The position numbers and the translations under genes are program-made. From positions 1 to 64,000 of the forward strand of contig JAJYOT010000001.1 of the NCBI GenBank assembly GCA_021796015.1: 64,000 nucleotides of DNA, in the 5' to 3' direction. Below, in pieces: positions 16,065 to 25,432 of this stretch. Source of the DNA: a bacterium. GTDB lineage: Bacteria > Elusimicrobiota > Elusimicrobia > UBA1565 > UBA9628. The notes below the pieces were generated by a model, which was not told where the DNA came from, did no database searches, and saw nothing but the letters and a program-made list of their open reading frames with translations. Within the stretch, counting starts at the first letter, position 1, and each line of letters opens with the position of its first letter.

Positions 16065-17438
16065 TTGAGATCAAGACTGTTTAGCCTGCTCGCGACGCTA
16101 ATCGTTTTTAGTTGCGCGGTTTTGCCACTCCACGCTGGTTCTCCCGAGGATTCCTGGAATTCCGGGGCCAAAACCTTCGACGGAGTCATGCGTAATCAAA
16201 AACTAAGCGTCTTTTCGCATCAAGCTCTTAAAAACTCAACGTCGATATTGACTCTTTCGCAATTCGCCGAGTTATTGTCTAATGATCCCAAAAAACTCGA
16301 TGCGCTCATCGCTTCCATTCAGCGCGCGGGTCAAAAGCTGGGAAAGCCGTGGTCTGAATTCGGAGCGATTAACGCCGAGGAAAAAGGGGCATTAGTTCGA
16401 GCGATTCAAAGCTCCGACAAAAGCTTTCTTAATTCATTTCCGGTGATGACAGTTCCGCAAATGCAGGATTTTCTTAAGCTTTACGGACGGCAGAAAAAGC
16501 CCGCGTCGGCGACCCAGTTTCCGGCTCAAAAAACTCTACTTTTAACCGGTCGTCCGCAAGCGGCCGGAGATGGCGAGTTTCTTGAAAACTGGGGAAACGA
16601 CATTTATCATGGCGACAAAACGCGGCATGACCAGTCTTCCGCTTATGGCGACAATCAGGCGCTCGCCCAAGCCCTTAATCTCCTTTCTCTCAACCGCCCC
16701 GGAAAGCCACCCAAACACACCCTCGTTTTTGATTCCCTAAATTTTACTTCGGTTGAGGACTTTCTAACTTATCTCTTGGCCAATGGGAATGCAATCAACG
16801 CCTCCGACAAGCGATTTTTCGCCAACTTTGGCGGCCTTTGGTATGACAATCAAGGCCAATGGGCTTCCATCGTAACTCCTCTATTTGCCGATACCGGCGT
16901 CGTTTTGCCCAGCGGACAAAAATTAATCGTTCCCGTCAGTCACGCCGAACTTGAGATATCCATCCACGGACCCAGGATCAACACCGACCTCATCTACTAC
17001 TTCAGCGACGAGGGAAGCGCCGAGTTTATCCCGAAAGCCGCTGAAAATAAGCCTTGGGTAGGCGACCGCGTTGTCAACTCTTGGACGGGAATGGAGGCGG
17101 TTAAAATAATTAACCGCGCGGCGACCACCCGGAGAGAACTCATCCGCAAAGCGAATAAATATCATCTTCCGATGGGCGGTTATGGACCGCTTGGCGCCTG
17201 CACCGACATAGAAGCGATGATTACCGGAAACCCGATTTACCCTGAAATTCGAAATCCTAAATACTATTCAGGCGACATGACCATGGACGCCTGGGCGGCA
17301 AATCTTCCCTTGGACGGAAAGAACCCGCCGTCGCTTGAACGCGTGTGGGATTCCCTCCCGATCTCAAATCTCTCCGACCTCAAGGTCCCGCAATCTTTAC
17401 CCATTCTCGCCGAACTTAAGCGAATCTTGGGAAAATAA
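16065..17438 (+). CDS. Exported protein of unknown function
   Basis: 457 aa. The start is TTG 16065, three bases after the stop codon of the preceding gene and placing a standard signal peptide (RSRLFSLLATLIVFSCAVLPLHAGS) at the N-terminus; AGGA just before it overlaps that stop. The mature part has a helical stretch (about 40-150) and then a mixed domain with FDSLNFTSVEDFLTYLL, GGLWYDNQGQWASIV, and HLPMGGYGPLGACTDIEAMITG. The last motif, with a single Cys and conserved-looking Gly residues, might be an active site. No family recognised. It converges on the alcohol dehydrogenase across a shared hairpin terminator. Confidence 0.7.
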   Translation: MRSRLFSLLATLIVFSCAVLPLHAGSPEDSWNSGAKTFDGVMRNQKLSVFSHQALKNSTSILTLSQFAELLSNDPKKLDALIASIQRAGQKLGKPWSEFGAINAEEKGALVRAIQSSDKSFLNSFPVMTVPQMQDFLKLYGRQKKPASATQFPAQKTLLLTGRPQAAGDGEFLENWGNDIYHGDKTRHDQSSAYGDNQALAQALNLLSLNRPGKPPKHTLVFDSLNFTSVEDFLTYLLANGNAINASDKRFFANFGGLWYDNQGQWASIVTPLFADTGVVLPSGQKLIVPVSHAELEISIHGPRINTDLIYYFSDEGSAEFIPKAAENKPWVGDRVVNSWTGMEAVKIINRAATTRRELIRKANKYHLPMGGYGPLGACTDIEAMITGNPIYPEIRNPKYYSGDMTMDAWAANLPLDGKNPPSLERVWDSLPISNLSDLKVPQSLPILAELKRILGK

Positions 17439-17458
17439 ACCTTGGTCAGCCCAAGGTT
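17438..17458. terminator. Bidirectional terminator hairpin
   Basis: AACCTTGG, loop TCAGC, CCAAGGTT, with T/A-rich flanks, between two convergent genes. It overlaps the stop codon of the alcohol dehydrogenase gene. Confidence 0.6.
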
Positions 17459-18489
17459 TTCAAATCAATTGAAAATCGGTAGCGAACGTCGTTTTTCATC
17501 ATTCGCTCATACGCCTGGTTCACATTTTGAATCTTGATGACCTCAACATCAGCCAAGACCTTGTGTTTCGCGCAAAAATCCAGCATTTCCTGAGTTTCCG
17601 AAAGGCCGCCGATGAGAGACCCGGCCAAGGTCCTTCGGCCCATAATAAGCGGAAACGCCGCCACCTCCAAGGGCGTTGGAGAAGCGCCTACTAAAACCAG
17701 GGCTCCGTCTAATTTCAACATTCCCAAGGCGGAGTTTAAGTCATGTTTGGCGGAAACCGTATCAATAATAAAATTTAAATGTCCCGCCATTTTAGAGGGG
17801 GCGTTTACATCAGACAAGAGAACAAATTCGTCAGCGCCTAAGCGTTTAGCATCAGATTTTTTAGACGCGGAATGACTCAAAACAAAGACCTCTGAACCCA
17901 TCGCCTTGGCGATTTTGACCGCCATGTGTCCAAGTCCTCCTAAACCCAAAACGCCAACGCGAGAATTAGGGCCAACATTAAAACGCTTTAGTGGGGAGTA
18001 AGTGGTAATGCCGGCACACAAAAGAGGCGCAACCCTTTCCATGGGAAGGCCGGAAGCGACTTTTAAAGCAAAATCCTCGTCAATCACGATCTGAGAAGAA
18101 TAACCGCCTTGAGTCGCCCTCCCATCCCGGCCAACGCTGTTATAGGTAAAAGTCGCGGGCCCCGCGCAAAACTGCTCAAGGCCTTGAGCGCAGGAATCGC
18201 ATTTCCGGCAAGAATCAACCAAACACCCCACGCCCGCGAAATCCCCCACTTTAAATTTTTTTACGTCTTTTCCAATTTTCTTGACCTGTCCCACAATTTC
18301 ATGACCCGGAACCATTGGATAGACCGCCGATCCCCACTCATTACGCGCAGAATGAATGTCGGAGTGACAAATCCCGCAAAAGGTAATTTCAATTTCAACG
18401 TCCTTCCTCCCGGGTTCTCTTCGTTCAAAAATAAAGGGTTCTAAAGGACTGGTCGCGCTTTTTGCGGCATATCCACGGCATTGGCTCAT
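17446..18489 (-). CDS. Zinc-dependent NADP alcohol dehydrogenase / aldehyde reductase (YahK/CAD type)
   Basis: 347 aa, full length. Medium-chain dehydrogenase: catalytic zinc ligands C41 in GICHSD and H63 in PGHE, structural zinc C94, C97, C100 and C108, and the Rossmann motif GLGGLGHMAVKIAKAMG. The HSARNEW and GHE spacing matches the cinnamyl-alcohol-dehydrogenase/YahK branch, broad-range NADPH aldehyde reductases. AAGGAG lies seven bases before ATG. It is divergent from the rhodanese gene; the two may share regulation through the region between them. Confidence 0.9.
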   Translation of the reverse strand: MSQCRGYAAKSATSPLEPFIFERREPGRKDVEIEITFCGICHSDIHSARNEWGSAVYPMVPGHEIVGQVKKIGKDVKKFKVGDFAGVGCLVDSCRKCDSCAQGLEQFCAGPATFTYNSVGRDGRATQGGYSSQIVIDEDFALKVASGLPMERVAPLLCAGITTYSPLKRFNVGPNSRVGVLGLGGLGHMAVKIAKAMGSEVFVLSHSASKKSDAKRLGADEFVLLSDVNAPSKMAGHLNFIIDTVSAKHDLNSALGMLKLDGALVLVGASPTPLEVAAFPLIMGRRTLAGSLIGGLSETQEMLDFCAKHKVLADVEVIKIQNVNQAYERMMKNDVRYRFSIDLKTLG

Positions 18490-18568
18490 AATATTTCTCC
18501 TTCCGGACTTACTTTACAAAATTAGCATAGCAAACGCTTTTTAATTTTGCCAAAATATAAGAAGAGTT

Positions 18569-18589
18569 GGGGACAAAAATCTTGTCCCC
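18569..18589. promoter_or_regulatory. Inverted repeat upstream of rhodanese gene
   Basis: GGGGACAA, five bases, TTGTCCCC: a perfect 8-base inverted repeat just after a TATAAG box, 25 bases upstream of the rhodanese start and 80 upstream of the divergent dehydrogenase. It is either an operator or a leader hairpin. Confidence 0.5.
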
Positions 18590-18614
18590 GCAAAAATGAG
18601 CAAAGGAGAAAAAT

Positions 18615-18986
18615 ATGATCACTGAGACCAAAGAAATGAGCGCCGTCGATTATTTCAGGGCCAAACTGCAGTTTGAGACCACCGCGCATGAACTGAGCGC
18701 GGCCCTTGAGAAAAAAAGCGTGTTTCTCGTTGACGTTCGGGATTCGGAGTCTTACAAAAAAGAACATATCACCGGTTCCGTCAATATCCCGTTTGCGGAT
18801 ATCGTGAATTCTCTCTCTAAATTCCCCAAGGACAAGACCGTCGTTCTTTACTGCTGGAACATCACCTGCGCCTTGGCCCCCAAAGCGGCCTTGATGTTGG
18901 CTGAAAAAGGCTACAAGGTTCAGGAGCTTGTCGGCGGGATCATGGACTGGAAAGGAAAGAGTTTCCCCGTTGAATCGAGCAAATAA
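18615..18986 (+). CDS. Single-domain rhodanese sulfurtransferase
   Basis: 123 aa. Rhodaneses move sulfane sulfur through a persulfide on the active-site cysteine. The domain is complete: FLVDVRDSESYKKEHITGSVNIPF, then the active-site loop YCWNITC with C80 as the likely nucleophile, and GGIMDWKG near the end. The loop also holds C85, which could form a disulfide or polysulfide with C80. GGAG lies six bases before ATG. No signal peptide is visible, so it is cytoplasmic. A strong terminator follows. Confidence 0.88.
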   Translation: MITETKEMSAVDYFRAKLQFETTAHELSAALEKKSVFLVDVRDSESYKKEHITGSVNIPFADIVNSLSKFPKDKTVVLYCWNITCALAPKAALMLAEKGYKVQELVGGIMDWKGKSFPVESSK

Positions 18987-19000
18987 ATTAAGCCATTAAA

Positions 19001-19036
19001 AAAAGCCCCTCTGGAATTTCAGAGGGGCTTTTTATT
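19001..19036. terminator. Strong bidirectional rho-independent terminator
   Basis: Perfect 13-base stem AAAAGCCCCTCTG / CAGAGGGGCTTTT with loop GAATTT, followed by T on the plus strand and preceded by A on the other, between the convergent rhodanese and barrel-protein genes. Confidence 0.92.
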
Positions 19037-19047
19037 GTCTCTTTAGA

Positions 19048-19953
19048 TTAAAGCTTCAGGCTCGCGCCGACATTGATGAAGTCCTCAGCCGTCGTCCCCG
19101 GCTGAACATAATGTTCATAAGACGCGTTAAAGGCCAACATCATTAAGTTCGCGGCAACCCCAAACGAATAGGCGTCGGAAGCCTGCGCGCCCAATTGAAA
19201 GGTCGTATGGGTATAAGAAATGTAGGGCGTTAAAAATGGAATCATCTGCATTTGAATTTTGGCGTTGACCGACATATCAGGGAAACCCAAGACAACGTTA
19301 GTGACTCCGTCTAAATTCGTCACTTCAGCGTTTTGAACGCCCAGCCCCCCCAGGTTCCGGTCATACAGAGATTTGGTGACATTGACCGTCATTAAATTAT
19401 CCATCATGGCCGCGTCAACCGAACCATGAATATTGGTTTGGCCGAAATTCGCGCTCCCGGCACGGCCCAAAAAGGTAGAATCTTCACCATTATGAATTTC
19501 CGTAACCCCCGCCCGCAAGTCCACTCCCGCCAGTCCCGCGTTGTTGGGCCCCCAATAATAAGGATTGGAAGCTTGGGCCGCGGCTCTTAAAGGAGGACCA
19601 TTTCCCGGCATTAAACTCAAAACTCCATCGGCCCCAAAAAAATAATTATTGTATCCATCAATGGTTGGAGTCGCGCCTCCTGAAAGTCCTAACCCCCAAC
19701 TTTTTTTGTCGTAAGCCGCACGCAAGGAATAAGTCCTGTAGGTAAAGCCCTTGGTTCCATCTCCGTGATATTCCTCAAAAGACGGCTGAAAATGAAGATC
19801 TCCCCCGATATCCGCCGAAGCCTGGGTGCCGACATATCCCCCGCTTCCCATCGTTTGATTAACATTTCCGTCCGCAAACATGGCGGAAGCCGGAAGCGCG
19901 CTTAAAGCCCACAACGCCGACATCAAGACGATACCGCGAGTTAATTTATTCAT
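19048..19953 (-). CDS. Outer-membrane beta-barrel-like protein
   Basis: 301 aa from ATG 19953, which puts a signal peptide (MNKLTRGIVLMSALWALSALPASA) at the start; a TATAAT box ends six bases upstream, so the mRNA would be leaderless. The mature protein is rich in alternating hydrophobic strands with Gly and aromatic girdle residues (TYRTYSLRAAYDKKSWGLGLSGG, FLTPYISYTHTTFQLGA) and ends in ASLKL, compatible with a barrel inserted by BamA. No specific family recognised. It follows ugd after 31 bases but probably has its own promoter. Confidence 0.7.
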   Translation of the reverse strand: MNKLTRGIVLMSALWALSALPASAMFADGNVNQTMGSGGYVGTQASADIGGDLHFQPSFEEYHGDGTKGFTYRTYSLRAAYDKKSWGLGLSGGATPTIDGYNNYFFGADGVLSLMPGNGPPLRAAAQASNPYYWGPNNAGLAGVDLRAGVTEIHNGEDSTFLGRAGSANFGQTNIHGSVDAAMMDNLMTVNVTKSLYDRNLGGLGVQNAEVTNLDGVTNVVLGFPDMSVNAKIQMQMIPFLTPYISYTHTTFQLGAQASDAYSFGVAANLMMLAFNASYEHYVQPGTTAEDFINVGASLKL

Positions 19954-19959
19954 TAAAAG

Positions 19960-19965
19960 ATTATA
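19960..19965 (-). promoter_or_regulatory. -10 box giving a leaderless mRNA
   Basis: TATAAT on the minus strand, ending six bases before ATG 19953. There is no ribosome binding site in between, so transcription would begin at or next to the start codon. Confidence 0.5.
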
Positions 19966-19984
19966 TATCAAAATTCGCCCAAAA

Positions 19985-21295
19985 TTACGGGCGGCCCACG
20001 CCGCAATAGGTAAATCCAATGGAACGCATTTTTTGCGGATCGTAGAGATTGCGTCCATCGAGAATCAAGGGGTTCTTAAGAAGGCTAAAAACGCGCTTAA
20101 AATCCAGGTTTTTAAATTCCGGCCATTCCGTCACGACGGCAACCGCGTCAACCCCTTGAAGGCATTGGTAAATGTCCTTATACAAAGTCACTCCTTTCAT
20201 CTGTGGCCAGGAGGCCGCCCGCTCAAGGGCCACGGGATCGGTCGCCCGAATTTTGACGCCGCGATCTTTAAGATGAAGAGCGATGTCTAAACTAGGGGCA
20301 AAACGCATATCATCGGTGTTGGGCTTAAAGGCAAGCCCCAGCATCGCGACCGTTTTCCCCTCTAAGTTCCAGAGATGCTCTTCCAATTTTCTCATAATCC
20401 AGGTCTTTTGAAATTCATTCACCTCTTTAACCGCCTTGAGCATTTGAAAGTCATAGCCTTTTTTTCGAGCGATCCAGTAGAAAGCTTCCAGGTCTTTTGG
20501 AAAACAGAATCCGCCAAAGCCCACTCCCGCATTAAAAAACATGGAACCAATGCGGCGATCAAGACCCATGCCCTTGGCGACCAGACCCACATCGGCGCCC
20601 ACTTTCTCGCACAAGATGGAAACCGCGTTAATATAGGAAATTTTCATCGCTAAGAATGAGTTAGAGGCATGCTTAATCAGTTCAGCGCTTTTAACATCGG
20701 TCACAAGAACCGTCGCGCGCAAGGGTTCATAAACTTTTCGCATCACTTTTTCAGCTCTTGGAGAAGAAATTCCTAAGACAACCCGATCAGGATTCATGAA
20801 ATCTTTAACCGCGGAGCCTTCGCTTAAAAATTCCGGGTTTGAAACCACGTCAAACTCAAGCCCCTTTTTAATCAAGCGCGCGACCGTCTTATAGACCCAT
20901 TCTCCCGTTTCAACCGGAACCGTTGATTTGTCCACGATGACGGCATAGCTGGATAAATTCTTGGCCACTTCGGCCGCAACGGTTTCAACTGCCGACAAAT
21001 CCGCCGATCCGTCTTCACGCGGAGGAGTGCCGACCGCGATAAAGACGACTTCGACGGGAGAACCTTTAATGCGCATTCCTTCTTTAATAGAAGAAGCGAA
21101 AGAAAGCCTTTTATGGCGGGCATTTTTGGCGAATATCGCTTCCAAACCCGGTTCGTGGATGGGAACCTTTCCCGCTTTCAAAGCGGACACTTTTTTCTTG
21201 TCGGAATCAACGCAGACGACCTCGTGTCCAATTTCCGCCAGACACGAACCCGTCACAAGTCCCACATAACCGCAACCCACCACGCAAATTTTCAT
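19985..21295 (-). CDS. ugd: UDP-glucose 6-dehydrogenase
   Basis: 436 aa. Oxidises UDP-glucose to UDP-glucuronate with two NAD+, supplying envelope polysaccharide and LPS modification. N-terminal Rossmann motif MKICVVGCGYVGLVTG, VGTPPREDGSADLSAVE, VDKSTVPVETG, NPEFLSEGSA, the catalytic cysteine in GFGGFCFPKD, and C-terminal LAFKPNTDDMRFAPS are all present, and length is normal. The usual Ser of GGSCFPKD is Phe here. GGAG lies 9-10 bases before ATG. Gene neighbours concerned with the outer membrane fit the role. Confidence 0.95.
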   Translation of the reverse strand: MKICVVGCGYVGLVTGSCLAEIGHEVVCVDSDKKKVSALKAGKVPIHEPGLEAIFAKNARHKRLSFASSIKEGMRIKGSPVEVVFIAVGTPPREDGSADLSAVETVAAEVAKNLSSYAVIVDKSTVPVETGEWVYKTVARLIKKGLEFDVVSNPEFLSEGSAVKDFMNPDRVVLGISSPRAEKVMRKVYEPLRATVLVTDVKSAELIKHASNSFLAMKISYINAVSILCEKVGADVGLVAKGMGLDRRIGSMFFNAGVGFGGFCFPKDLEAFYWIARKKGYDFQMLKAVKEVNEFQKTWIMRKLEEHLWNLEGKTVAMLGLAFKPNTDDMRFAPSLDIALHLKDRGVKIRATDPVALERAASWPQMKGVTLYKDIYQCLQGVDAVAVVTEWPEFKNLDFKRVFSLLKNPLILDGRNLYDPQKMRSIGFTYCGVGRP

Positions 21296-21400
21296 GATTC
21301 CACTCTCCTTGAATATCTGGATTATTTCATCTTATCAAATTCGATTTTTTGTTTCTAAATTCGCATCCGGATGATATGAAATCCCGCCTCCATGATTTTC

Positions 21401-21406
21401 TACAAT
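21401..21406 (+). promoter_or_regulatory. -10 box upstream of hemC
   Basis: TACAAT, six bases, then GTG 21413. The upstream ATG at 21392 lies before this box, so if the box is real that ATG is not transcribed. Confidence 0.45.
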
Positions 21407-21412
21407 GATAGG

Positions 21413-22318
21413 GTGAAGCTTAAAATCGGAACGCGGGGATCTCCCTTGGCCCTCGCTCAAAGCCGTTGGGTTGAGAGCCGCCTTAAAGAAATTTCACCTT
21501 CGCTTGAGACCGAGATCATCATAATCAAAACATCTGGAGATTTATTCCAAAACCAATCTCCCAAAGAAGCGCACGAGGCCTCTTTATCTCCTCAAGGAAC
21601 CAAGGGCCTTTTTGTTAAGGAAATCGAAGAGGGATTATTAAAAGGAGAAATTGATTTAGCGGTCCACAGCGCGAAAGATATGCCCGCTCAAATCCCAAAT
21701 GGGCTTCACATTCTCGCCTATCCCCAACGGGAAAGCCCGCAAGATATTTTTATCGGGCAAAATGGAATTTCCTGGAAAGAAATAAAACCTGGGCAAACAA
21801 TTGGAACCTCTTCTCTAAGAAGGCAAATTCAGCTTAAAATGGTTTTCCCAGAAGTCAACGTGCTTCCGCTTCGGGGGAACGTAGACACGCGCTTAAAAAA
21901 ATTGGAAGAAAAATCTTTGGACGGAATTATCCTGGCGGCAGCCGGACTCAAAAGATTGGGGCGCGAAATTTCTTCCGCCCATCTTATTGATCTCGACCAG
22001 ATGGTCCCCTCCCCCGGCCAAGGAGCCTTGGCGATTGAATCTCGGACGCAGGACGACCTCAGGCTTTTTTCTCAAATTCTCGATCATGGGCCGACCCGAA
22101 TTTCAGTTGAGTGGGAGAGAGAATTTTTAAAAACCGTGGGCGGCGGGTGTTCGACCCCTTTGGGAGCCTTGGCTGAAATAAAAGCGGAGGGGCTTGAGGT
22201 GCGCGTTTTTTGGGCCCAAGAAAATGGCGCCCACGCCAAACGCCTTAAATCTTTTTGCAAAGACACCAGCCTTAAAGATTCTTTTATCCAAGACCTCGCG
22301 CGCCAAGTTAAATCCTAA
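21413..22318 (+). CDS. hemC: Hydroxymethylbilane synthase (porphobilinogen deaminase)
   Basis: 301 aa from GTG 21413. It polymerises four porphobilinogens into hydroxymethylbilane for tetrapyrrole synthesis. Family motifs: KIGTRGSPLALAQ at the N-terminus, VHSAKDMPAQ, GTSSLRRQIQLK, LPLRGNVDTRL, PSPGQGALAIE, and GGGCSTPLGA, whose cysteine holds the dipyrromethane cofactor. GTG is preferred over ATG 21392 because the conserved sequence begins right after it and a TACAAT box lies between the two. The only other haem gene in the window may be a degenerate CbiX-like protein; mfd follows four bases downstream. Confidence 0.93.
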   Translation: MKLKIGTRGSPLALAQSRWVESRLKEISPSLETEIIIIKTSGDLFQNQSPKEAHEASLSPQGTKGLFVKEIEEGLLKGEIDLAVHSAKDMPAQIPNGLHILAYPQRESPQDIFIGQNGISWKEIKPGQTIGTSSLRRQIQLKMVFPEVNVLPLRGNVDTRLKKLEEKSLDGIILAAAGLKRLGREISSAHLIDLDQMVPSPGQGALAIESRTQDDLRLFSQILDHGPTRISVEWEREFLKTVGGGCSTPLGALAEIKAEGLEVRVFWAQENGAHAKRLKSFCKDTSLKDSFIQDLARQVKS

Positions 22319-22322
22319 TTTA

Positions 22323-25300
22323 ATGTCGCGCCTCATTGGACTACCGACAAGTTCTTCTTGGGCTTATCTCGCGCATCTTCTATTTGCTAAAAAAGAAATC
22401 CCTGTTTCTCTCCCCGCGCTCAAAGGGCCCCTCATCTTCCTGGTTAAAGACGAAGAAGAGCTTGAGGAAATCAATGCCGCCGTGGACGCTTTTTTGCCGC
22501 TTTTTTCAGGCCATCCCAAAATTCCGCGCGCGGTTTTCGGCGAAGAAGAACCGGACAGGCTTAAAAATCTTTCTCTTCTTAAGCCCGGCATCTCCTTAAT
22601 CCTCGCCAGCATTGAGGCCCTTAAATCCAAGGTTCCCTCGCCTGATTTTTTTGAGCGGCAAAGCCTTGTGTTTTCAATTGAGACCCGAATCGCCCGGGAT
22701 GAAGCCGCTCAAAAGCTCATCCAACTGGGATATTTGCGCTCGGACTACGTCGAATCTCCGGGAGACTTTGCCATTCGTGGGGCGATTCTTGATTTTTATA
22801 GCCCAAGCGCAGATGCCCCCACGAGAGTTCTCTTTGACGGCAATCAAGTCGCCTCCCTTCGCAGTTTTGAACCCTCAACCCAAATGAGTTCGGGCGCCAT
22901 TTCCCAGGCACTAGCTACCCCCGCCGCTTCCGAAAACGCGCAGGCAGGAACCGTCTTTTTATGGGAATGGTTCTCTCAAGATTTTTTCTCAAACGCGCTT
23001 TGGATAGTGAAGGAAGGAGTTTCTCTCCCGAAGAATTTCTCTTATCCCTCTCATCATTGGATAGAAGCGGGACGCCTTCTTGAGACTTCAAGCCAAGACC
23101 TTGATTTTGGCGCTCGCCCCAACCTACCGACGGGCGGCATCGCGGAACACGCATTTAAAGAGATTCAAAAACTGATTCAAGAAGGATTTCAAGTTTTTAT
23201 CTACAGCCTTAATCAAGGCGAAAACTCCAGAATCCAGGAAATTTTTCCCGCAACCCCCAAGGGAACCTGTCAATTTCTCATTGGAGATATCGGAAACGGG
23301 TTTTATCATCCTGATTTAAAAATCGCTTTCTACAGTTCTTCTGAAATATTTAATCGAAAATATCGCCGCGCCTGGGCCGCTGCGCCTTCTCCTACCGCTA
23401 CTCTTCACTCCTCCGATCTTCAAAAAGGAGATTATGTGGTCCACAAAGATTACGGAATCGCCCGATACGGCGGCCTTCAGATGGTTCGCTCCCCGGGCTT
23501 TGGCCAGGTTGAATGCGCCCGGTTGTCTTTTGCCGGCGATTCCATTCTTTATCTACCCATGAGCGAATTTTCAGCCATACAAAAATATATTTCAGGCGCC
23601 TCCGGACGTCCCCGCCTTTCGAGTCTGGACCAAAGACGCTGGGAGGAAGTGAAAGAACGCGTTCGAGAAGGAGTTCGGGAATTAGCCGAGAAACTTATTA
23701 AAACCCAGGCCGAACGCGCAGCGTCTCCAGGGCACGCATTCCCCAAAGACAGTCTTCTTGAGCGCGAATTTGCCGCGGAGTTTCCTTATCAAGAAACCCC
23801 TGATCAAGCGCGCGCGATAGAGGAGGTTTTGGAAGACATGACCCAGCCTCATCCCATGGACCGTTTGGTGTTAGGAGACGTGGGATTTGGGAAAACGGAA
23901 GTGGCCATGCGCGCCGCTTTTAAATGCGCAATGGAAAACAAACAGACCTGCGTCTTAGTTCCCACAACAATTCTGGCCGAGCAACACTTTCGAAGTTTTT
24001 CTAAAAGGTTCGCCGATTATCCAGTCCGGCTTGGACTTTTAACCCGGTTTCAAACCAAATCGGAACAACAAGCCGTCATTGAAAAATTAAAAGACGGTGC
24101 CCTCGACATCGTGATCGGAACATCCAGACTTCTTCAAAAAGATATCCGCTTTAAGGATTTAGGGCTGGCCATTATTGACGAAGAACACCGCTTTGGCGTT
24201 GAGGACAAGGAAAAAATAAAGCGGTTTCGAATTACCGTAGACGTTCTTTCGTTATCGGCCACTCCCATTCCCCGGACCTTTGGCCAAGCGCTCTCAGGGC
24301 TTAGATCTCTCTCTTTCATTCAAAGCGCGCCCGCGGGCCGCCTACCAATTACGACCCGGATATTGCCCTGGAGCGAAGAAACCGTCATCCACGCCATCGA
24401 AGAAGAAATCGCCCGTGGCGGACAAGCCTATTACGTTCACAACCGCGTCAAAACCCTTGAAGAAACCACAAAGCGCCTAAAAGATTTGATGCCACGCGCC
24501 CGTTTCGTCACCGTGCATGGACAGATGAAAGGCCCGGAAATCGAAAGCGCGATGTGGGATTTTTATCATAAGAAATTCGATGTTTTAGCGGCCTCGACCA
24601 TCATCGAGTCGGGTCTCGATATCCCTTCGGTCAACACGCTCATCGTTGAAGACGCTCATGAATTTGGCTTGGCGCAGCTCTATCAACTGCGCGGCAGAAT
24701 CGGACGGGAAGCTAAAAAAGCTTTCTGTTATTTTCTCTATCCCGAAAATGCGGAGTTTTCGCTCATGCCGGAAGAAGCCCAGAAACGCTTGGAAGCGCTC
24801 AAGGAATTTTCCCATCTGGGCAGCGGGACGCAACTGGCGATGAGAGACATGGAAATTAGGGGAACTGGAGATCTCTTAGGGCGGAGGCAACACGGCTTTG
24901 TCCGTGAAGTGGGAATTTCTCTTTACAGTCAACTCCTGACCGAAGAAATCGCAAATTCAAAAGATAAAAAACCCCGGACGCCCTTGCGAGCGGAAGAAAT
25001 TTCGCTCGACATTCCCCTATCGGCGTTTATTCCTCAGGATTATTTTCCCGAGGAAAGGGCGCGATTGGATCTTTACCGCAGACTCAGTAATGCAAAAATC
25101 GAAGATTTAGAAAGTCTTAAAAAAGAGATGGAGGACTTAGCGGGCCCCCCGCCGGAACCCGTCAAAAATCTCTTTCACCTTATTCAAGTCAAGAGAACCG
25201 CCCTGGAATGGGGAATCGTCAAGATTTCCCAAAGAAAAAATGAGCTGGAAATTATTTTCGGCTCTTCGGCCAATATCTCTCCGGAGAATATCCTCCAATG

Positions 25301-25418
25301 GAATCAAAAATACGCGCCTAACCTAAGCTTTACTCATTCAAAACAGGGAGACGGTTTGATCGTGTCTTTAGATTCTCAAAGCGCCCTTGATTGGCTGAGC
25401 AACTTCCTGAAAAAATGA
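22323..25418 (+). CDS. mfd: Transcription-repair coupling factor Mfd
   Basis: 1031 aa, somewhat shorter than the 1150 of E. coli. It removes RNA polymerase stalled at lesions and recruits UvrA. A UvrB-like N-terminal part includes SPGDFAIRGAILDFYSP; the polymerase-interacting domain has KGDYVVHKDYGIARYGGL near residue 369; the translocase has Walker A GDVGFGKTEVA near 516, DEEH near 616, SATPIPRT, and the TRG region QLRGRIGR; the C-terminal D7 domain follows (FIPQDYFPEERARLDLYRRL). ATG 22323 lies four bases after hemC. The missing length is in the N-terminal domains. Confidence 0.95.
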   Translation: MSRLIGLPTSSSWAYLAHLLFAKKEIPVSLPALKGPLIFLVKDEEELEEINAAVDAFLPLFSGHPKIPRAVFGEEEPDRLKNLSLLKPGISLILASIEALKSKVPSPDFFERQSLVFSIETRIARDEAAQKLIQLGYLRSDYVESPGDFAIRGAILDFYSPSADAPTRVLFDGNQVASLRSFEPSTQMSSGAISQALATPAASENAQAGTVFLWEWFSQDFFSNALWIVKEGVSLPKNFSYPSHHWIEAGRLLETSSQDLDFGARPNLPTGGIAEHAFKEIQKLIQEGFQVFIYSLNQGENSRIQEIFPATPKGTCQFLIGDIGNGFYHPDLKIAFYSSSEIFNRKYRRAWAAAPSPTATLHSSDLQKGDYVVHKDYGIARYGGLQMVRSPGFGQVECARLSFAGDSILYLPMSEFSAIQKYISGASGRPRLSSLDQRRWEEVKERVREGVRELAEKLIKTQAERAASPGHAFPKDSLLEREFAAEFPYQETPDQARAIEEVLEDMTQPHPMDRLVLGDVGFGKTEVAMRAAFKCAMENKQTCVLVPTTILAEQHFRSFSKRFADYPVRLGLLTRFQTKSEQQAVIEKLKDGALDIVIGTSRLLQKDIRFKDLGLAIIDEEHRFGVEDKEKIKRFRITVDVLSLSATPIPRTFGQALSGLRSLSFIQSAPAGRLPITTRILPWSEETVIHAIEEEIARGGQAYYVHNRVKTLEETTKRLKDLMPRARFVTVHGQMKGPEIESAMWDFYHKKFDVLAASTIIESGLDIPSVNTLIVEDAHEFGLAQLYQLRGRIGREAKKAFCYFLYPENAEFSLMPEEAQKRLEALKEFSHLGSGTQLAMRDMEIRGTGDLLGRRQHGFVREVGISLYSQLLTEEIANSKDKKPRTPLRAEEISLDIPLSAFIPQDYFPEERARLDLYRRLSNAKIEDLESLKKEMEDLAGPPPEPVKNLFHLIQVKRTALEWGIVKISQRKNELEIIFGSSANISPENILQWNQKYAPNLSFTHSKQGDGLIVSLDSQSALDWLSNFLKK

Positions 25419-25432
25419 TAGGATAGGCGTTA

